Below are positions 1-9,938 of a stretch of DNA of 64,000 nucleotides, piece after piece (the stretch's first letter is position 1; each line of letters begins with the position of its first letter). The notes under the pieces were generated by a model. That model had not been told where the DNA came from. It saw nothing but the letters and a program-made list of their open reading frames with translations, and searched no databases. The position numbers and the translations under genes are program-made. This DNA comes from Proteus terrae. GTDB lineage: Bacteria > Pseudomonadota > Gammaproteobacteria > Enterobacterales > Enterobacteriaceae. The stretch spans positions 146,264 through 210,263 of the forward strand of contig NZ_PENS01000010.1 in the NCBI RefSeq assembly GCF_003144325.1, written 5' to 3'.

Positions 1-1145
1 ATTTTTTGTAATTTTGCCATATTGACTGGCTCGTTCATTTCGACCACACCAATCGCACCTAAAACGCGCACATCTTTGACACTTTTAGCCTGTTTTAACG
101 GTAATAGCTCGCGTTTTAGTTGTTTTTCAATTTCTGCAACTTGGTTTATCCAATCGCCTTTTGCTAATAGAGATAAACTGGCATCAGCAACAGCACAAGC
201 CAAAGGATTTCCCATATAAGTAGGGCCATGCATAAAACATCCTGCATCACCTTGACTGATGGTTTCTGCGATATGACGTGTAGTTAAGGTGGCTGATAAA
301 GTCATATACCCACCTGTTAATGCTTTACCTACACACATGATATCTGGCGATATTTCAGCATGTTCACAGGCAAATAACTTACCTGTTCGACCAAAACCAG
401 TGGCTATTTCATCGGCAATGAGTAGTACATCAAACTCGTCACACAAAGCTCTTGCGTGTTTTAAATATTCAGGATGATAAATTCGCATTCCACCTGCACC
501 TTGAACAATTGGTTCAAGCATAACGGCCGCAATTTCTTGATGATGTTGTTCTAGTGTTGAGCGTAATGAGTTGATATCAGCCGGATCCCACTCTTCATAA
601 AAACCGGTTTTTGGTGCATCCACAAAGAGATGATTAGGTAAGTAACCTTTGTAGAGACTGTGCATCGAGTTATCGGGATCACACACTGACATAGCACCAA
701 ATGTATCACCATGATAGCCCTGTTTTAACGCCACAATACGTTGACGTTTTTCACCTTTAGCTTGCCAATATTGCAACGCCATTTTCAGTGCGACTTCAAC
801 AGCAACCGAACCTGAATCTGCTAGAAATATGCATTCAAGAGGCGCTGGTGTTATCGCTAATAATTTACGACAAAGAGATACTGCTGGGGGATGAGTAATA
901 CCACCAAACATAACATGAGACATATTGTTTAATTGTGTGGTAACCGCATCATTAAGTTCAGGATGATTATATCCATGAATTGCTGCCCACCATGAAGACA
1001 TTCCATCAATCAGTTTTCTACCATCAGCCAAGACTAATTCAATGCCTTTTGCACTGACAATAGGGTAAGCAGGCAACGGATTACTCATCGAAGTGTATGG
1101 ATGCCAAATATGGCGTAAATCAAAAGCGATATCTTCAGGTGTCAT
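1..1145 (-). CDS. bioA: Adenosylmethionine-8-amino-7-oxononanoate aminotransferase (partial)
   Basis: This PLP enzyme makes 7,8-diaminopelargonate from KAPA using S-adenosylmethionine as amino donor, the third-last step of biotin synthesis, in the cytosol. I translated the minus strand from the ATG at 1145; 381 codons are visible and the 3' end lies beyond the left edge. Family features are Tyr17 and Trp52-Trp53 of the substrate pocket, Asp245 of the ADE motif that contacts the PLP pyridine, and the Schiff-base Lys273 in VGKALTGG. It is divergent from bioB across a 103-bp region holding a BirA operator, the classic enterobacterial layout, so repression by BirA-biotinyl-AMP is expected. Identity is close to certain; only the C-terminus is unseen. 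Confidence 0.96.
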   Translation of the reverse strand, partial: MTPEDIAFDLRHIWHPYTSMSNPLPAYPIVSAKGIELVLADGRKLIDGMSSWWAAIHGYNHPELNDAVTTQLNNMSHVMFGGITHPPAVSLCRKLLAITPAPLECIFLADSGSVAVEVALKMALQYWQAKGEKRQRIVALKQGYHGDTFGAMSVCDPDNSMHSLYKGYLPNHLFVDAPKTGFYEEWDPADINSLRSTLEQHHQEIAAVMLEPIVQGAGGMRIYHPEYLKHARALCDEFDVLLIADEIATGFGRTGKLFACEHAEISPDIMCVGKALTGGYMTLSATLTTRHIAETISQGDAGCFMHGPTYMGNPLACAVADASLSLLAKGDWINQVAEIEKQLKRELLPLKQAKSVKDVRVLGAIGVVEMNEPVNMAKLQK

Positions 1146-1161
1146 TATATTTTTCACTTAA

Positions 1162-1199
1162 TCATGTAAACCAAAGGTGATCAATTTTAGTTGACATGA
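1162..1199. promoter_or_regulatory. BirA (biotin repressor) operator and divergent bio promoters
   Basis: An imperfect inverted repeat, TCATGTAAACC (1162-1172) and AGTTGACATGA (1189-1199), has arms matching at 9 of 11 positions around a 16-bp spacer. This agrees with the known BirA site, TGTAAACC and its complement separated by about 16 bp. A TTGACA at 1191-1196 inside the right arm is a likely -35 for bioB, with an AT-rich -10 near 1211-1217. Repressor binding would therefore shut both bioA and bioBFCD. Confidence 0.85.
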
Positions 1200-1248
1200 T
1201 AACCCTATTATTTAAACTGGCAATCACTTTTAAACAGGAGATTGCATT

Positions 1249-2286
1249 GTGAGCGCACTAAAACGTTGGACACTAAAAGAAGCCAGAGCACTGTTTGATA
1301 TGCCATTTTTAGATTTGGTTTTTCAGGCACAACAAGTTCACCGTCAACATTTTGACCCTTCACAAATCCAAGTGAGTACGTTACTTTCCATTAAAACAGG
1401 AGCTTGTCCTGAAGATTGTAAGTATTGTGCCCAAAGCGCGCGGTATAAAACGGGATTAGAAAAAGAGCGCTTAATGGAAGTGCAACAAGTGATTGAATCT
1501 GCAAAAAAAGCCAAAGCAGCCGGTTCAACGCGTTTTTGTATGGGAGCAGCATGGAAAAACCCTCATGAGCGCGATATGCCTTACCTTGAGCAAATGGTGA
1601 AAGAAGTTAAAGCGTTGGGTATGGAAACCTGCATGACACTCGGAAAATTAGATGATTCACAAGCTAACCGCTTAGCAGATGCCGGGCTGGATTTTTATAA
1701 CCACAACCTTGATACCTCTCCTGAATTTTACGGCAGTATCGTGACAACACGTACCTATCAAGATCGCTTAGATACGCTTGATAAAGTACGCAATGCTGGC
1801 ATTAAAGTGTGTTCTGGCGGAATTTTAGGGTTAGGAGAGGAAGTTAAAGACAGGGCAGCAATGTTGGTGCAGTTAGCTAATTTGCCACAGCCTCCTGAAA
1901 GTGTGCCGATCAATATGCTTGCCAAAATAAAAGGGACACCACTTGCAGATAATGAAGATGTCGATCCTTTTGATTTTATTCGTACTATTGCAGTTGCTCG
2001 TATCATGATGCCTCGCTCTTATGTGCGTCTTTCTGCGGGGCGTGAGCAAATGAGTGAACAAACACAAGCATTCTGCTTTATGGCTGGGGCTAACTCTATT
2101 TTTTATGGTTGTAAATTATTAACGACAACCAATCCAACCGAAGATAAAGATCACCAATTATTCCGCAAATTAGGCTTAAATCCTGAACGATTAGCAGTAT
2201 CTATGGGCGACAATCAGCAAGAAGAGGCGTTAATACAAGCAGTTGCCAATAAAGACACTGAACAATTTTATAACGCGGCACTGTAA
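1249..2286 (+). CDS. bioB: Biotin synthase
   Basis: BioB is the radical-SAM enzyme that inserts sulfur into dethiobiotin to give biotin. The CxxxCxxC motif for the SAM-binding 4Fe-4S cluster is Cys53, Cys57 and Cys60 ([12 protein letters not shown]), the same numbering as in E. coli. The protein has 345 residues against 346 there. The GTG start at 1249 is supported by AGGAG at 1236-1240 and by the conserved N-terminus. It is first in bioBFCD and its stop overlaps the bioF ATG by one base (TAATG), so the two are translationally coupled. It is controlled from the BirA operator just upstream. Confidence 0.98.
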   Translation: MSALKRWTLKEARALFDMPFLDLVFQAQQVHRQHFDPSQIQVSTLLSIKTGACPEDCKYCAQSARYKTGLEKERLMEVQQVIESAKKAKAAGSTRFCMGAAWKNPHERDMPYLEQMVKEVKALGMETCMTLGKLDDSQANRLADAGLDFYNHNLDTSPEFYGSIVTTRTYQDRLDTLDKVRNAGIKVCSGGILGLGEEVKDRAAMLVQLANLPQPPESVPINMLAKIKGTPLADNEDVDPFDFIRTIAVARIMMPRSYVRLSAGREQMSEQTQAFCFMAGANSIFYGCKLLTTTNPTEDKDHQLFRKLGLNPERLAVSMGDNQQEEALIQAVANKDTEQFYNAAL

Positions 2287-3449
2287 TGAGCTGGCAAACC
2301 TATATAGATGAACAACTTAATGTGCGTAGAAATACGCCATTATGGCGAAAGCGCAAAGTGATCAAACAAGCGGATGGGCGTTTTTTGATCACCACATCCG
2401 GTGAAAAATACCTTAATTTTTCAGGCAATGATTATTTAGGCATGAGTCAGCATGCGGACGTCATTAAAGCATGGCAACAAGGTGCTGATGAATACGGTGT
2501 AGGTAGTGGCGGATCAGGACATATTACAGGATTTACACAAGCTCATGCGCAGTTAGAGCAGCGTCTTGCAGATTGGTTAGGTTATGATAATACGCTGTTA
2601 TTTTCATCCGGTTACAGTGCTAATCAAGGTGTCATTTCGGCATTACTTGAAAAAGACGATGCAATTATTGCAGATAAACTTTGTCATGCTTCTCTAATGG
2701 AAGCTGCAGTATTATCACCTGCTACATTATGGCGATTTTTACACAATTCTCCTGGCTCTTTATCTCAACGGCTTAATAAAACGTCAGCTAATAAAACCTT
2801 AGTGGTAACAGAAGGGGTATTTAGTATGGATGGAGATAAAGCACCATTAAGAGAAATAGCAACAATAAGCCAAAAACATCATACATGGTTAATGGTCGAT
2901 GATGCGCATGGTATTGGCGTTTTAGGTAAAGAAGGTCGAGGTAGTTGCGATGATGCAGGGATTAAAGCTGAAATATTGGTAGTCACTTTTGGTAAAGCGT
3001 TTGGTGTCAGCGGGGCGGCTGTGCTTTGTAATAAGCCAACCGCAGAGTTTTTTGAACAATATGCTCGGCATCTTATTTACAGTACATCAATGCCACCAGC
3101 ACAAGCTATAGCCTTAAACTCTGCTTTGAATGTTATTAAGCAAGCGGATAATGAACGGGAATATCTTCAACAATTAATTGATACCTTTCGCCAAGGTGTA
3201 ATTTCACTTCCGATTAAATTATTACCTTCAAAAACGGCTATTCAGCCATTAATTATTGGTGATGAACAATTATGCCAAACACTTTCAGATTATCTGCAAT
3301 CTAAAGGACTTTGGGTAAAAGCAATTTTTCCACCCACCGTACCCCCTCAAAGTGCACGTTTACGAATAACGTTAACTACTCGCCATCACCTTTCAGATAT
3401 TAAGCTGTTAATCGAGACGCTTCATGCTTTCTTCAGTCAAAACAGATAA
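2286..3449 (+). CDS. bioF: 8-amino-7-oxononanoate synthase (KAPA synthase)
   Basis: BioF condenses pimeloyl-ACP with L-alanine, releasing CO2, to give 8-amino-7-oxononanoate. It belongs to the alpha-oxoamine synthase family of PLP enzymes. Visible catalytic features are His134 (stacking on PLP), Asp206 in DDAHG and the Schiff-base Lys237 in TFGKAFG. The length of 387 residues is normal. The ATG overlaps the bioB stop codon, and the 3' end overlaps bioC by 26 bp, so the operon is tightly packed. Nothing unusual was seen. Confidence 0.97.
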   Translation: MSWQTYIDEQLNVRRNTPLWRKRKVIKQADGRFLITTSGEKYLNFSGNDYLGMSQHADVIKAWQQGADEYGVGSGGSGHITGFTQAHAQLEQRLADWLGYDNTLLFSSGYSANQGVISALLEKDDAIIADKLCHASLMEAAVLSPATLWRFLHNSPGSLSQRLNKTSANKTLVVTEGVFSMDGDKAPLREIATISQKHHTWLMVDDAHGIGVLGKEGRGSCDDAGIKAEILVVTFGKAFGVSGAAVLCNKPTAEFFEQYARHLIYSTSMPPAQAIALNSALNVIKQADNEREYLQQLIDTFRQGVISLPIKLLPSKTAIQPLIIGDEQLCQTLSDYLQSKGLWVKAIFPPTVPPQSARLRITLTTRHHLSDIKLLIETLHAFFSQNR

Positions 3450-4188
3450 ACAACGTATAGCTCAAACTTTTGGTAAAGCAGCTATTCATTACGATAATCA
3501 CGCTAATATTCAGCGCTATAGTGGCAATAAATTAATGGATTTAGCGCATCATGATAGTGGCAATATTGTGTTAGATGCAGGATGTGGAACAGGATATTTC
3601 AGCCAAAAATGGAAGCAACAAGGCAAGTTTGTCATCGCACTTGACCTGTCACACAGCATGCTACAAGTAGCAAAACAACAACAGCGAGCTGATGGTTACT
3701 TACAAAGTGATATCGAACACTGCGCGATTGCACCACAAAGTGTGGACATTGTGTTTAGTAATTTAGCGATGCAATGGTGTGAGGATTTATCTGGTGCTAT
3801 TAAAACATTAATGAATACAGTCAATGTAAAAGGTGCACTTTATTTCTCAACACTCACTACGTTGACACTGCAAGAAGTTAGAGATGCTTGGCAATCTCTT
3901 GATAAACACCCTCATGTAAATCCCTTTTTATCGCTTCAAGATATTGAGAAAGCGTGTCGTGGTTTTCATTGCCAATTTTCTACTGAAACTGTCACTGAAC
4001 AATACGACTCATTACATGCGCTCTTTGCTTCTTTGAAGGGGGTTGGCGCCAATTTTGTGCAGGGTGATCGACAAAAGGGGTTAATGACACGACAAAAATT
4101 CCGTGCACTAGAAAATGTGTGGAAAACAGAATCAGGCAAATATTTACTTACCTATCAAATTGTTATAGGAAAAATATCACATGGCTAA
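3424..4188 (+). CDS. bioC: Malonyl-ACP O-methyltransferase
   Basis: BioC methylates malonyl-ACP with SAM, disguising it so that fatty-acid synthase can build the pimeloyl chain of biotin. The 254-residue protein has the class I SAM methyltransferase motif [12 protein letters not shown] near residues 48-59, then the LDLS and NLAMQWC motifs found in E. coli BioC. The start at 3424 lies 26 bp inside bioF and restores the family N-terminus ([17 protein letters not shown]). The 3' end overlaps bioD by 8 bp. It is co-transcribed with bioBFD. Confidence 0.95.
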   Translation: MLSSVKTDKQRIAQTFGKAAIHYDNHANIQRYSGNKLMDLAHHDSGNIVLDAGCGTGYFSQKWKQQGKFVIALDLSHSMLQVAKQQQRADGYLQSDIEHCAIAPQSVDIVFSNLAMQWCEDLSGAIKTLMNTVNVKGALYFSTLTTLTLQEVRDAWQSLDKHPHVNPFLSLQDIEKACRGFHCQFSTETVTEQYDSLHALFASLKGVGANFVQGDRQKGLMTRQKFRALENVWKTESGKYLLTYQIVIGKISHG

Positions 4189-4864
4189 GACATGGTTTTT
4201 AACAGGTACAGATACAGAAGTAGGTAAAACTGTGGTAAGCAGTGCTCTGTTACAATGTGCAGCGTATCAAGGATATCAAACTGCGGGCTATAAACCTGTT
4301 GCATCAGGAAGTGAGTGGCTAAATGAAGGTTTACGTAATTCAGATGCACTTATACTGCAAAAATTCAGTACGGTAAAATTAGATTATCAGCGTGTTAACC
4401 CTTACTGTTTTGAAACGCCTACATCGCCACATATTGTTAGTCAAGAAATGAACCAGCCTATTGATTTTGATGTGATGTCAGAAGGATTGTCTTACTTAAA
4501 ACAACGAGTTGATTGGGTTTTAGTCGAAGGAGCAGGGGGGTGGTTTACACCACTATCAGAAAAACAATTTTTCTCTGATTGGGTTATCAATGAAAAGCTA
4601 CCTGTTATTTTGACTGTGGGTGTTAAATTGGGTTGTATTAATCATGCGTTATTAACGCAACAAGCAATTATTCAATCTGGTTTAACATTGGCGGGTTGGA
4701 TTGCGAACGAAGTTGAGCCAGCAGGGCGATATCAGAAAGAGTATCTAGCAACATTAAAACAGCATATAAAGGCTCCTTTTTTAGGCAAAATACCCTATTT
4801 AAACGAAGTAAAAGAGCATAATTTCACTCCTTATCTCGATCTTTCCTGTTTAAAACTAAGTTGA
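4181..4864 (+). CDS. bioD: ATP-dependent dethiobiotin synthetase
   Basis: BioD closes the ureido ring of 7,8-diaminopelargonate using CO2 and ATP to give dethiobiotin. The N-terminal motif FLTGTDTEVGKT (residues 6-17) is the BioD P-loop, and VEGAGGWFTPLS is the second conserved block. At 227 residues it matches the family. It is last in bioBFCD, starting 8 bp inside bioC. No clear intrinsic terminator follows; 471 bp of AT-rich sequence separate it from uvrB. Confidence 0.96.
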   Translation: MAKTWFLTGTDTEVGKTVVSSALLQCAAYQGYQTAGYKPVASGSEWLNEGLRNSDALILQKFSTVKLDYQRVNPYCFETPTSPHIVSQEMNQPIDFDVMSEGLSYLKQRVDWVLVEGAGGWFTPLSEKQFFSDWVINEKLPVILTVGVKLGCINHALLTQQAIIQSGLTLAGWIANEVEPAGRYQKEYLATLKQHIKAPFLGKIPYLNEVKEHNFTPYLDLSCLKLS

Positions 4865-5004
4865 TAGGCCATTATTAAGTAAGTTATAAAAGTCCATTTT
4901 TTATACCAATAAAAAAATAAAAAAAATAAATTTCGCCAATTTTGAGGGATATTTTAAGGTAGAAAAAAAGACGTAACCTACCGAGAGATAACAACTTTGT
5001 GTAG

Positions 5005-5027
5005 TTATCCACTATTCCTGTGGATAA
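5005..5027. promoter_or_regulatory. Inverted pair of DnaA boxes upstream of uvrB
   Basis: TTATCCACT (5005-5013) and TGTGGATAA (5019-5027, i.e. TTATCCACA on the minus strand) face each other. They sit within the longer inverted repeat GTTATCCAC-N7-GTGGATAAC (5004-5028). One is the perfect R-type DnaA box and the other has one mismatch. A third, weaker copy (TTATCCCCA, minus strand) is at 5232-5240. DnaA binding upstream of E. coli uvrB has been described, so these may tie uvrB expression to replication. The rest of 4865-5335 is AT-rich with no coding potential seen. Confidence 0.6.
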
Positions 5028-5284
5028 CCTTGTGTATTACCATTATAAAAATACTCTGAATAGAGAGAATACAAGGCATTGCTAAAGATTGGTGTTATTC
5101 TCAACTTTTATTTTTAATTCTTATATATCAATTAATTAAATAAAATCAATAGAGCGAATGGTGTCAGTGTGTCTCTTTGAATAATTCACAAAAAAGGGGG
5201 TTGCTTTTTGAAAAAATTCCAGTTCCAAAACTGGGGATAACTTATGCTGAATTATTCAGACAAATTTTATTAGATAGAGATTGA

Positions 5285-5304
5285 AGCTGGATTTTTATCC
5301 AGTA
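5285..5304. promoter_or_regulatory. LexA (SOS) box of uvrB
   Basis: The 20-mer at 5285-5304 reads AGCTGGATTTTTATCCAGTA, with core CTGG-N8-CCAG. It lines up base for base with the E. coli uvrB SOS box apart from two changes in the left half, one of which makes the core a perfect dyad. It ends 31 bp before the uvrB ATG, so LexA would repress and DNA damage would induce uvrB. Confidence 0.8.
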
Positions 5305-5335
5305 TCATAAGGAGTGTCAGCGAGGAGAAGAAAAT

Positions 5336-7345
5336 ATGAGCAAAGATTTTAAACTGCATTCTGAATTTAAACCAGGTGGTGATCAACCTGCTGCTATTGC
5401 CTCACTTTGTGAAGGATTAGATGATGGTCTTGCTCATCAAACTCTTTTGGGGGTAACAGGTTCAGGTAAAACCTTTACGATTGCCAATGTGATTGCCAAC
5501 CTAAATCGTCCAACTATGGTGTTGGCGCCAAATAAAACATTGGCAGCACAGCTTTATAGTGAAATGAAAGAATTCTTCCCTGAAAATGCAGTGGAATACT
5601 TTGTTTCTTATTATGATTATTATCAGCCTGAAGCGTATGTTCCAAGCTCTGATACCTTTATTGAAAAAGATGCATCTGTTAACGAACATATCGAACAAAT
5701 GCGTCTATCAGCCACTAAAGCCTTGCTAGAACGTAAAGACGTTATTGTTGTATCATCGGTTTCTGCTATCTATGGTTTGGGTGATCCTGATAGCTATTTA
5801 AAAATGATGCTTCATCTGACTAACGGCATGATAATCGACCAACGTGCCATTTTACGTCGCCTTGCTGATTTACAATATACTCGCAATGATCAAGCTTTTC
5901 AGCGCGGTACATTTCGTGTCCGTGGTGAAGTGATAGATATCTTTCCTGCTGAATCTGATGATTATGCATTACGTGTTGAGCTTTTTGATGAAGAAGTCGA
6001 ACGTCTTTCACTGTTTGACCCTTTAACGGGGCAAATTCACTACAATGTGCCCCGTTTTACCGTTTATCCTAAAACGCACTATGTCACCCCGCGTGAACGT
6101 ATTCTTGAAGCGATGGAAGAAATCAAAAAAGAACTCGCAGAGAGACGCAAAGTGCTTTTAGCTAACGATAAACTGGTAGAAGAGCAACGCGTGACACAGC
6201 GCACTCAATTTGATCTCGAAATGATGAACGAGTTGGGGTATTGCTCCGGTATCGAAAACTATTCCCGCTATTTGTCAGGTAGAGGTCCCGGTGAGCCACC
6301 TCCAACTCTGTTTGATTACCTTCCTGCTAACGGTTTATTAGTGATTGATGAATCACACGTTACTATTCCTCAAATTGGTGGAATGTATAAAGGCGACCGC
6401 TCTCGTAAAGAAACCCTAGTTGAATATGGCTTCCGTTTACCTTCTGCACTTGATAACCGCCCATTACGTTTTGAAGAGTTTGAGGCATTAGCACCACAAA
6501 CAATTTATGTTTCAGCAACACCGGGTAAATATGAGCTTGAAAAATCGGGCGATGAAATTGTTGAGCAAGTTGTAAGGCCAACAGGCTTACTTGATCCCAT
6601 TGTCGAAGTGCGACCAGTTGGAACACAAGTTGATGATTTACTTTCTGAAATTCGTATTCGTGCAGCAAAAAATGAACGTGTGCTGGTGACAACACTGACA
6701 AAACGAATGGCTGAAGATTTAACGGAATATCTTGAAGAGCATGGCGAGCGTGTTCGTTATTTACACTCTGATATTGATACTGTTGAACGTGTCGAAATTA
6801 TTCGTGATTTGCGCCTAGGTGAGTTTGATGTCTTAGTGGGTATCAACTTACTTCGAGAAGGTTTGGATATGCCAGAAGTCTCTTTAGTGGCGATTTTGGA
6901 CGCTGATAAAGAGGGCTTCTTACGTTCAGAGCGTTCATTGATTCAGACCATTGGTCGTGCAGCTCGTAACCTAGAAGGTAAAGCGATTTTATATGGCGAT
7001 AAAATTACTGATTCAATGGCGAAAGCCATAAGCGAAACCGAACGCCGTCGTGAGAAACAACAACAGTTTAACCTTGAGCATGGCATTGTGCCTAAAGGGT
7101 TAAACAAGAAAGTGGGCGATATCCTTAAGATTGGTCAGCCTTCTCAAGGACGTAATAAGAAAGGGCATAAGGCAGCGGATATTCATGAAAATTATCCGTT
7201 GTTATCAACGGCTGAATTGGAGAAAGAGATCCAACGCTTAGAAGCCGAAATGTACCAATATGCAAAAGATCTTGAGTTTGAGAAAGCGGCGAGTACTCGT
7301 GATAAGTTGCAGGCATTACGCGCTCAGTTTATTGCTAACTCTTAA
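5336..7345 (+). CDS. uvrB: UvrABC excision nuclease subunit B
   Basis: UvrB is the damage-verification helicase of nucleotide excision repair. It is loaded by UvrA, opens the duplex around a lesion and recruits UvrC. The 669 residues contain the Walker A motif GVTGSGKT (39-46), the aromatic beta-hairpin [15 protein letters not shown] (about 92-106) that clamps DNA, the Walker B-like DESH, helicase motif VI (QTIGRAARN) and a C-terminal UVR coiled coil that binds UvrC. The ATG at 5336 follows a purine-rich GAGGAGAAG. It is controlled by the LexA box at 5285-5304 and possibly by DnaA. Confidence 0.98.
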   Translation: MSKDFKLHSEFKPGGDQPAAIASLCEGLDDGLAHQTLLGVTGSGKTFTIANVIANLNRPTMVLAPNKTLAAQLYSEMKEFFPENAVEYFVSYYDYYQPEAYVPSSDTFIEKDASVNEHIEQMRLSATKALLERKDVIVVSSVSAIYGLGDPDSYLKMMLHLTNGMIIDQRAILRRLADLQYTRNDQAFQRGTFRVRGEVIDIFPAESDDYALRVELFDEEVERLSLFDPLTGQIHYNVPRFTVYPKTHYVTPRERILEAMEEIKKELAERRKVLLANDKLVEEQRVTQRTQFDLEMMNELGYCSGIENYSRYLSGRGPGEPPPTLFDYLPANGLLVIDESHVTIPQIGGMYKGDRSRKETLVEYGFRLPSALDNRPLRFEEFEALAPQTIYVSATPGKYELEKSGDEIVEQVVRPTGLLDPIVEVRPVGTQVDDLLSEIRIRAAKNERVLVTTLTKRMAEDLTEYLEEHGERVRYLHSDIDTVERVEIIRDLRLGEFDVLVGINLLREGLDMPEVSLVAILDADKEGFLRSERSLIQTIGRAARNLEGKAILYGDKITDSMAKAISETERRREKQQQFNLEHGIVPKGLNKKVGDILKIGQPSQGRNKKGHKAADIHENYPLLSTAELEKEIQRLEAEMYQYAKDLEFEKAASTRDKLQALRAQFIANS

Positions 7346-7372
7346 TCAAAGAAATTAAGCTCACAAATTGAT

Positions 7373-7411
7373 AAAGGGATATCCGTATTTTTACAGGGAT
7401 TATCCCTTTTT
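7373..7411 (+). terminator. Rho-independent terminator of uvrB
   Basis: AAAGGGATA (7373-7381) pairs with TATCCCTTT (7401-7409) and runs into a T tract, 28 bp after the uvrB stop. Confidence 0.7.
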
Positions 7412-7533
7412 ATCTTCTATCTTCCATTTTTTGCCTTGTTTGATATTCCCTTAATGGCGTTCAACTGTTTAAATACCACAACAAACAAAGCGTCAATTAT
7501 TTACAAAGATAAAAAAGACATTAAGGACAGTGA

Positions 7534-8484
7534 ATGAGTGGTTATGTTTATGCAGGGTTTCCCAGCTCTGCAGGGGTAATTCTTGGTGTTATTCTTCTTA
7601 TTATGCTTTTTAAATGGCTACGCAAATTTGCTGTACAAGATAGTGAGTTACAAAAACCATCAACAGCAGGGCAGGAGCCCATTTTATCTGAAGCAGAAAA
7701 TACGTCAGGTCAGTTGTTGCCCAATGAATGGGGGTTATATGTTGCAGCACCTTATGCCGCAATGAATGAGTGGGCATATAACGAATACGAACCAGGTAAA
7801 GATGATGGTGGATTATCAGCAGGTTGGGGAATTAACGACCGTTGGGATTTAGTCTATCAACTATTTTGGTTGCTCACTCAAGGTCACACTAATGATTTTT
7901 ATCAGCTACGTGACCAAATTTTGAATGGCAAAGAGGACGATATTCAGTCATTAAAAAATGATATTTTACTTTCTGAGTTAACTGAACACGATAAAAATGA
8001 GCGTTTATGGCAAATCGATATGATGAGTACAAATCGCATGAATATCCAAAATGTGAAATATCTTATTTGGGATCTCTGCCGTTTTAACAAGCTCTGTTTA
8101 GAAGGTTGCCAGCAAGGTTATATTACTCAACAAGAAGCCCAAACATGGTCATTAATGAGCGCATCAATGTTGCGTCGCATTTATGATGGTTGGGAAGATA
8201 TGTGGAGAAACTTTATTGCTGCTCGTTGGTTTTGGGCAAGTGGTGATCAAGATTGGGTATCTTCTCATCAAGCTTTTACGGATGTTATACAAAATATTCT
8301 AAATGCTGAAGATACACTAGCAACAGAAGAGAATTGGATCATGGATTTACCGCCATTAGATTTAATGTCGTTTTCTCGTACTGTTGCAGGTCTTGGTCTG
8401 ATGAAAAATGATGTACCAATGACACTTGATGAAATTGAAGAAGCGATTAGCCAGCGTATTACATTAAAACAACTTAATAGCTAA
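7534..8484 (+). CDS. DUF1266 family protein with N-terminal membrane anchor
   Basis: This is a 316-residue protein of unknown function. Residues 13-29 form one hydrophobic segment and are followed by a charged, low-complexity linker. From about residue 65 the protein is soluble and tryptophan-rich, with the WGxxxRWDLVYQLFWLLTQGH pattern (split about 98-118), a central FNKLCLEGCQQGYIT and YDGWEDMWRNFIAARWFW. These fit the DUF1266 family (E. coli YbeU and YbeR relatives). It stands alone between two terminators, so it is monocistronic. E. coli has no such gene between uvrB and ybhK. The family assignment is by memory of its Trp/Gly pattern, and no function is proposed. Confidence 0.75.
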   Translation: MSGYVYAGFPSSAGVILGVILLIMLFKWLRKFAVQDSELQKPSTAGQEPILSEAENTSGQLLPNEWGLYVAAPYAAMNEWAYNEYEPGKDDGGLSAGWGINDRWDLVYQLFWLLTQGHTNDFYQLRDQILNGKEDDIQSLKNDILLSELTEHDKNERLWQIDMMSTNRMNIQNVKYLIWDLCRFNKLCLEGCQQGYITQQEAQTWSLMSASMLRRIYDGWEDMWRNFIAARWFWASGDQDWVSSHQAFTDVIQNILNAEDTLATEENWIMDLPPLDLMSFSRTVAGLGLMKNDVPMTLDEIEEAISQRITLKQLNS

Positions 8485-8526
8485 TAACGCGCTGAAAACC
8501 AATAGTGATATTGTTTTTTACCAACA

Positions 8527-8566
8527 AAAAACCGCACTTGCTGTTTATTGCAGATGCGGTTTTTTT
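8527..8566. terminator. Bidirectional rho-independent terminator
   Basis: AAAAACCGCA (8527-8536) and TGCGGTTTTTT (8555-8565) form a stem with an A tract on the left and a T tract on the right. It lies between the convergent DUF1266 gene and ybhK and can serve both. Confidence 0.8.
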
Positions 8567-8587
8567 ATGAAAGTAGGTAATTAAATC

Positions 8588-9541
8588 CTATTTAACAGCT
8601 TGAGGTGATGAATTACGTTGTCCTAATTGCTGCAACGTTAACTCAATAGCTTTGCCTAATAGATGGCGGTCGTGACGATAAGGAATATCTTTGGCTTCCA
8701 ATTGCGCTTGTACAATTAATCGACCTTTCATCGATTCATATTGAGTTTCAGGACTAATAATCACCGCGTCTATTGTTTGTAAACCAATATAATTCTCCAT
8801 CATGGCGATTTTATCAGACATTGTCATACTGGCAGCCGCAGGGCTTAGCTCTTTGCCTAAATTACCAATGTAAATCGTTGTTGCACTGCTACGGCGTAAT
8901 GCTTGCGCAAGTTCTGGCAGTAATAACAAAGGCATTAAGCTGGTAAAAAAACTACCCGGACCAATTAAGATCAAATCTGCTTGTTCAATCGCTTCAATGG
9001 CTTCTCGTGTAGTCGGGACTTTAGGGTAGAGATCAAGTTTTTGGGGGATCTTAGGTAAATTATCAACATTGACTTCACCATAAATCTTATTTCCTTGGTC
9101 GTCTATCGCCATAAGATCAACGGCTTGTTCTGACATAGGAATAAGATGAGCATTAACTCTCAATAATCCACGGATAAGATTAATGGCTTCTAAAGGGCGA
9201 ACACTTAAGTTATCGAGTGCTTTAAGCATAAGATTACCTAAATTATGCCCAGCCAGTTCACCAGTACCAGAAAAACGGTATTCAAACATTGCAGAAGCAA
9301 CGGAAGGTTCTGTAATTAACTGATTAATACAGTTGCGCATATCTCCCCACGCAATACCGCCTTCCTCTTGGCGAATACGGCCAGTAGAACCGCCATTATC
9401 TGTTGTTGTAACAATACCAGTAAGACGAGAGCCTAAGTAGGAGAGTGCTGAAAGCACACGTCCAAGGCCATGACCACCACCAAGGGCAACAACACGATCT
9501 AAATCACTTAGCGTGCGATTTCGCATATTTGTTCTACTCAT
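8588..9541 (-). CDS. ybhK: YvcK/YbhK family gluconeogenesis factor
   Basis: This is a member of the YvcK / CofD-like family. B. subtilis YvcK is needed for growth on gluconeogenic carbon and for cell shape; the enterobacterial protein has no settled activity. The sequence has the nucleotide-binding GGGHGLGR (21-28) and [12 protein letters not shown] (46-57), then [10 protein letters not shown] and [11 protein letters not shown], as in E. coli YbhK. The frame opens at 9541, but E. coli YbhK begins at the sixth residue (MRNRTL), so 9526 is an equally good start; neither has a clear Shine-Dalgarno. It is divergent from moaA, as in E. coli. Confidence 0.92.
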   Translation of the reverse strand: MSRTNMRNRTLSDLDRVVALGGGHGLGRVLSALSYLGSRLTGIVTTTDNGGSTGRIRQEEGGIAWGDMRNCINQLITEPSVASAMFEYRFSGTGELAGHNLGNLMLKALDNLSVRPLEAINLIRGLLRVNAHLIPMSEQAVDLMAIDDQGNKIYGEVNVDNLPKIPQKLDLYPKVPTTREAIEAIEQADLILIGPGSFFTSLMPLLLLPELAQALRRSSATTIYIGNLGKELSPAAASMTMSDKIAMMENYIGLQTIDAVIISPETQYESMKGRLIVQAQLEAKDIPYRHDRHLLGKAIELTLQQLGQRNSSPQAVK

Positions 9542-9589
9542 CTTTAAAAATTTGCCGCTAATTTATCACAATTAAATTTTAAGCCTATG

Positions 9590-9610
9590 ATCACGACGTG
9601 ATTTCATCAC
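9590..9610. promoter_or_regulatory. Overlapping ATCAC/GTGAT palindromes upstream of ybhK
   Basis: ATCACGACGTGAT (9590-9602) and GTGATTTCATCAC (9598-9610) are two perfect dyads sharing the central GTGAT. They lie about 50-70 bp upstream of the ybhK start. They look like a regulator site with three alternating half-sites. No protein can be assigned from sequence alone. Confidence 0.4.
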
Positions 9611-9815
9611 ATTCCTAGTTTAATTTTATTTTTAATAGATTGATATTTAATCAATGAAAGTGCTTTTACTTATGTTATTAGAGAGACTAAAGTGTCGTAA
9701 GTCGTTGTATTATAAATTATATAGCGAAAACATTATTCGCTTTTTGAAAAATTAGCAGGTAGAATCCACAATAAATATATAGGTATTAGAAACCTGTGAA
9801 AAACAGGTAAAGATT

Positions 9816-9931
9816 AACTCCTAGCCTTAACGTCTAAGTCGTGTGTTTACAAGATATGATGTTCTGGCCGTGACGAAACAAGTCACCAGGGTGCAAGGTA
9901 GAAATGCCAGCATCTCCCGAATTTGGAAAGG
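9816..9931 (+). ncRNA. Molybdenum cofactor (Moco) riboswitch in the moaA leader
   Basis: The leader keeps the landmark segments of the E. coli moaA Moco RNA: CTCCTAGCCTTAACGTCT (9819-9836), GTGTGTTTACAAGAT, the hairpin GTGACGAAACAAGTCAC (9870-9886), GGGTGCAAGG, GAAATGCC, GCATCTCCC and GGAAAGG. The final GGAAAGG (9925-9931) is the moaA ribosome binding site, so Moco binding can hide or expose it. In E. coli this element represses moaA when Moco is plentiful. A separate small hairpin, ACCTGT-GAAAA-ACAGGT, lies just upstream at 9792-9808. The remaining 9542-9790 is AT-rich without other features. Confidence 0.92.
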
Positions 9932-9938
9932 TGTTACT

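Noticed and set aside
9843..9938. N-terminal extension of moaA
   Set aside because: These codons are the Moco riboswitch; homologues and the ribosome binding site support the start at 9939.
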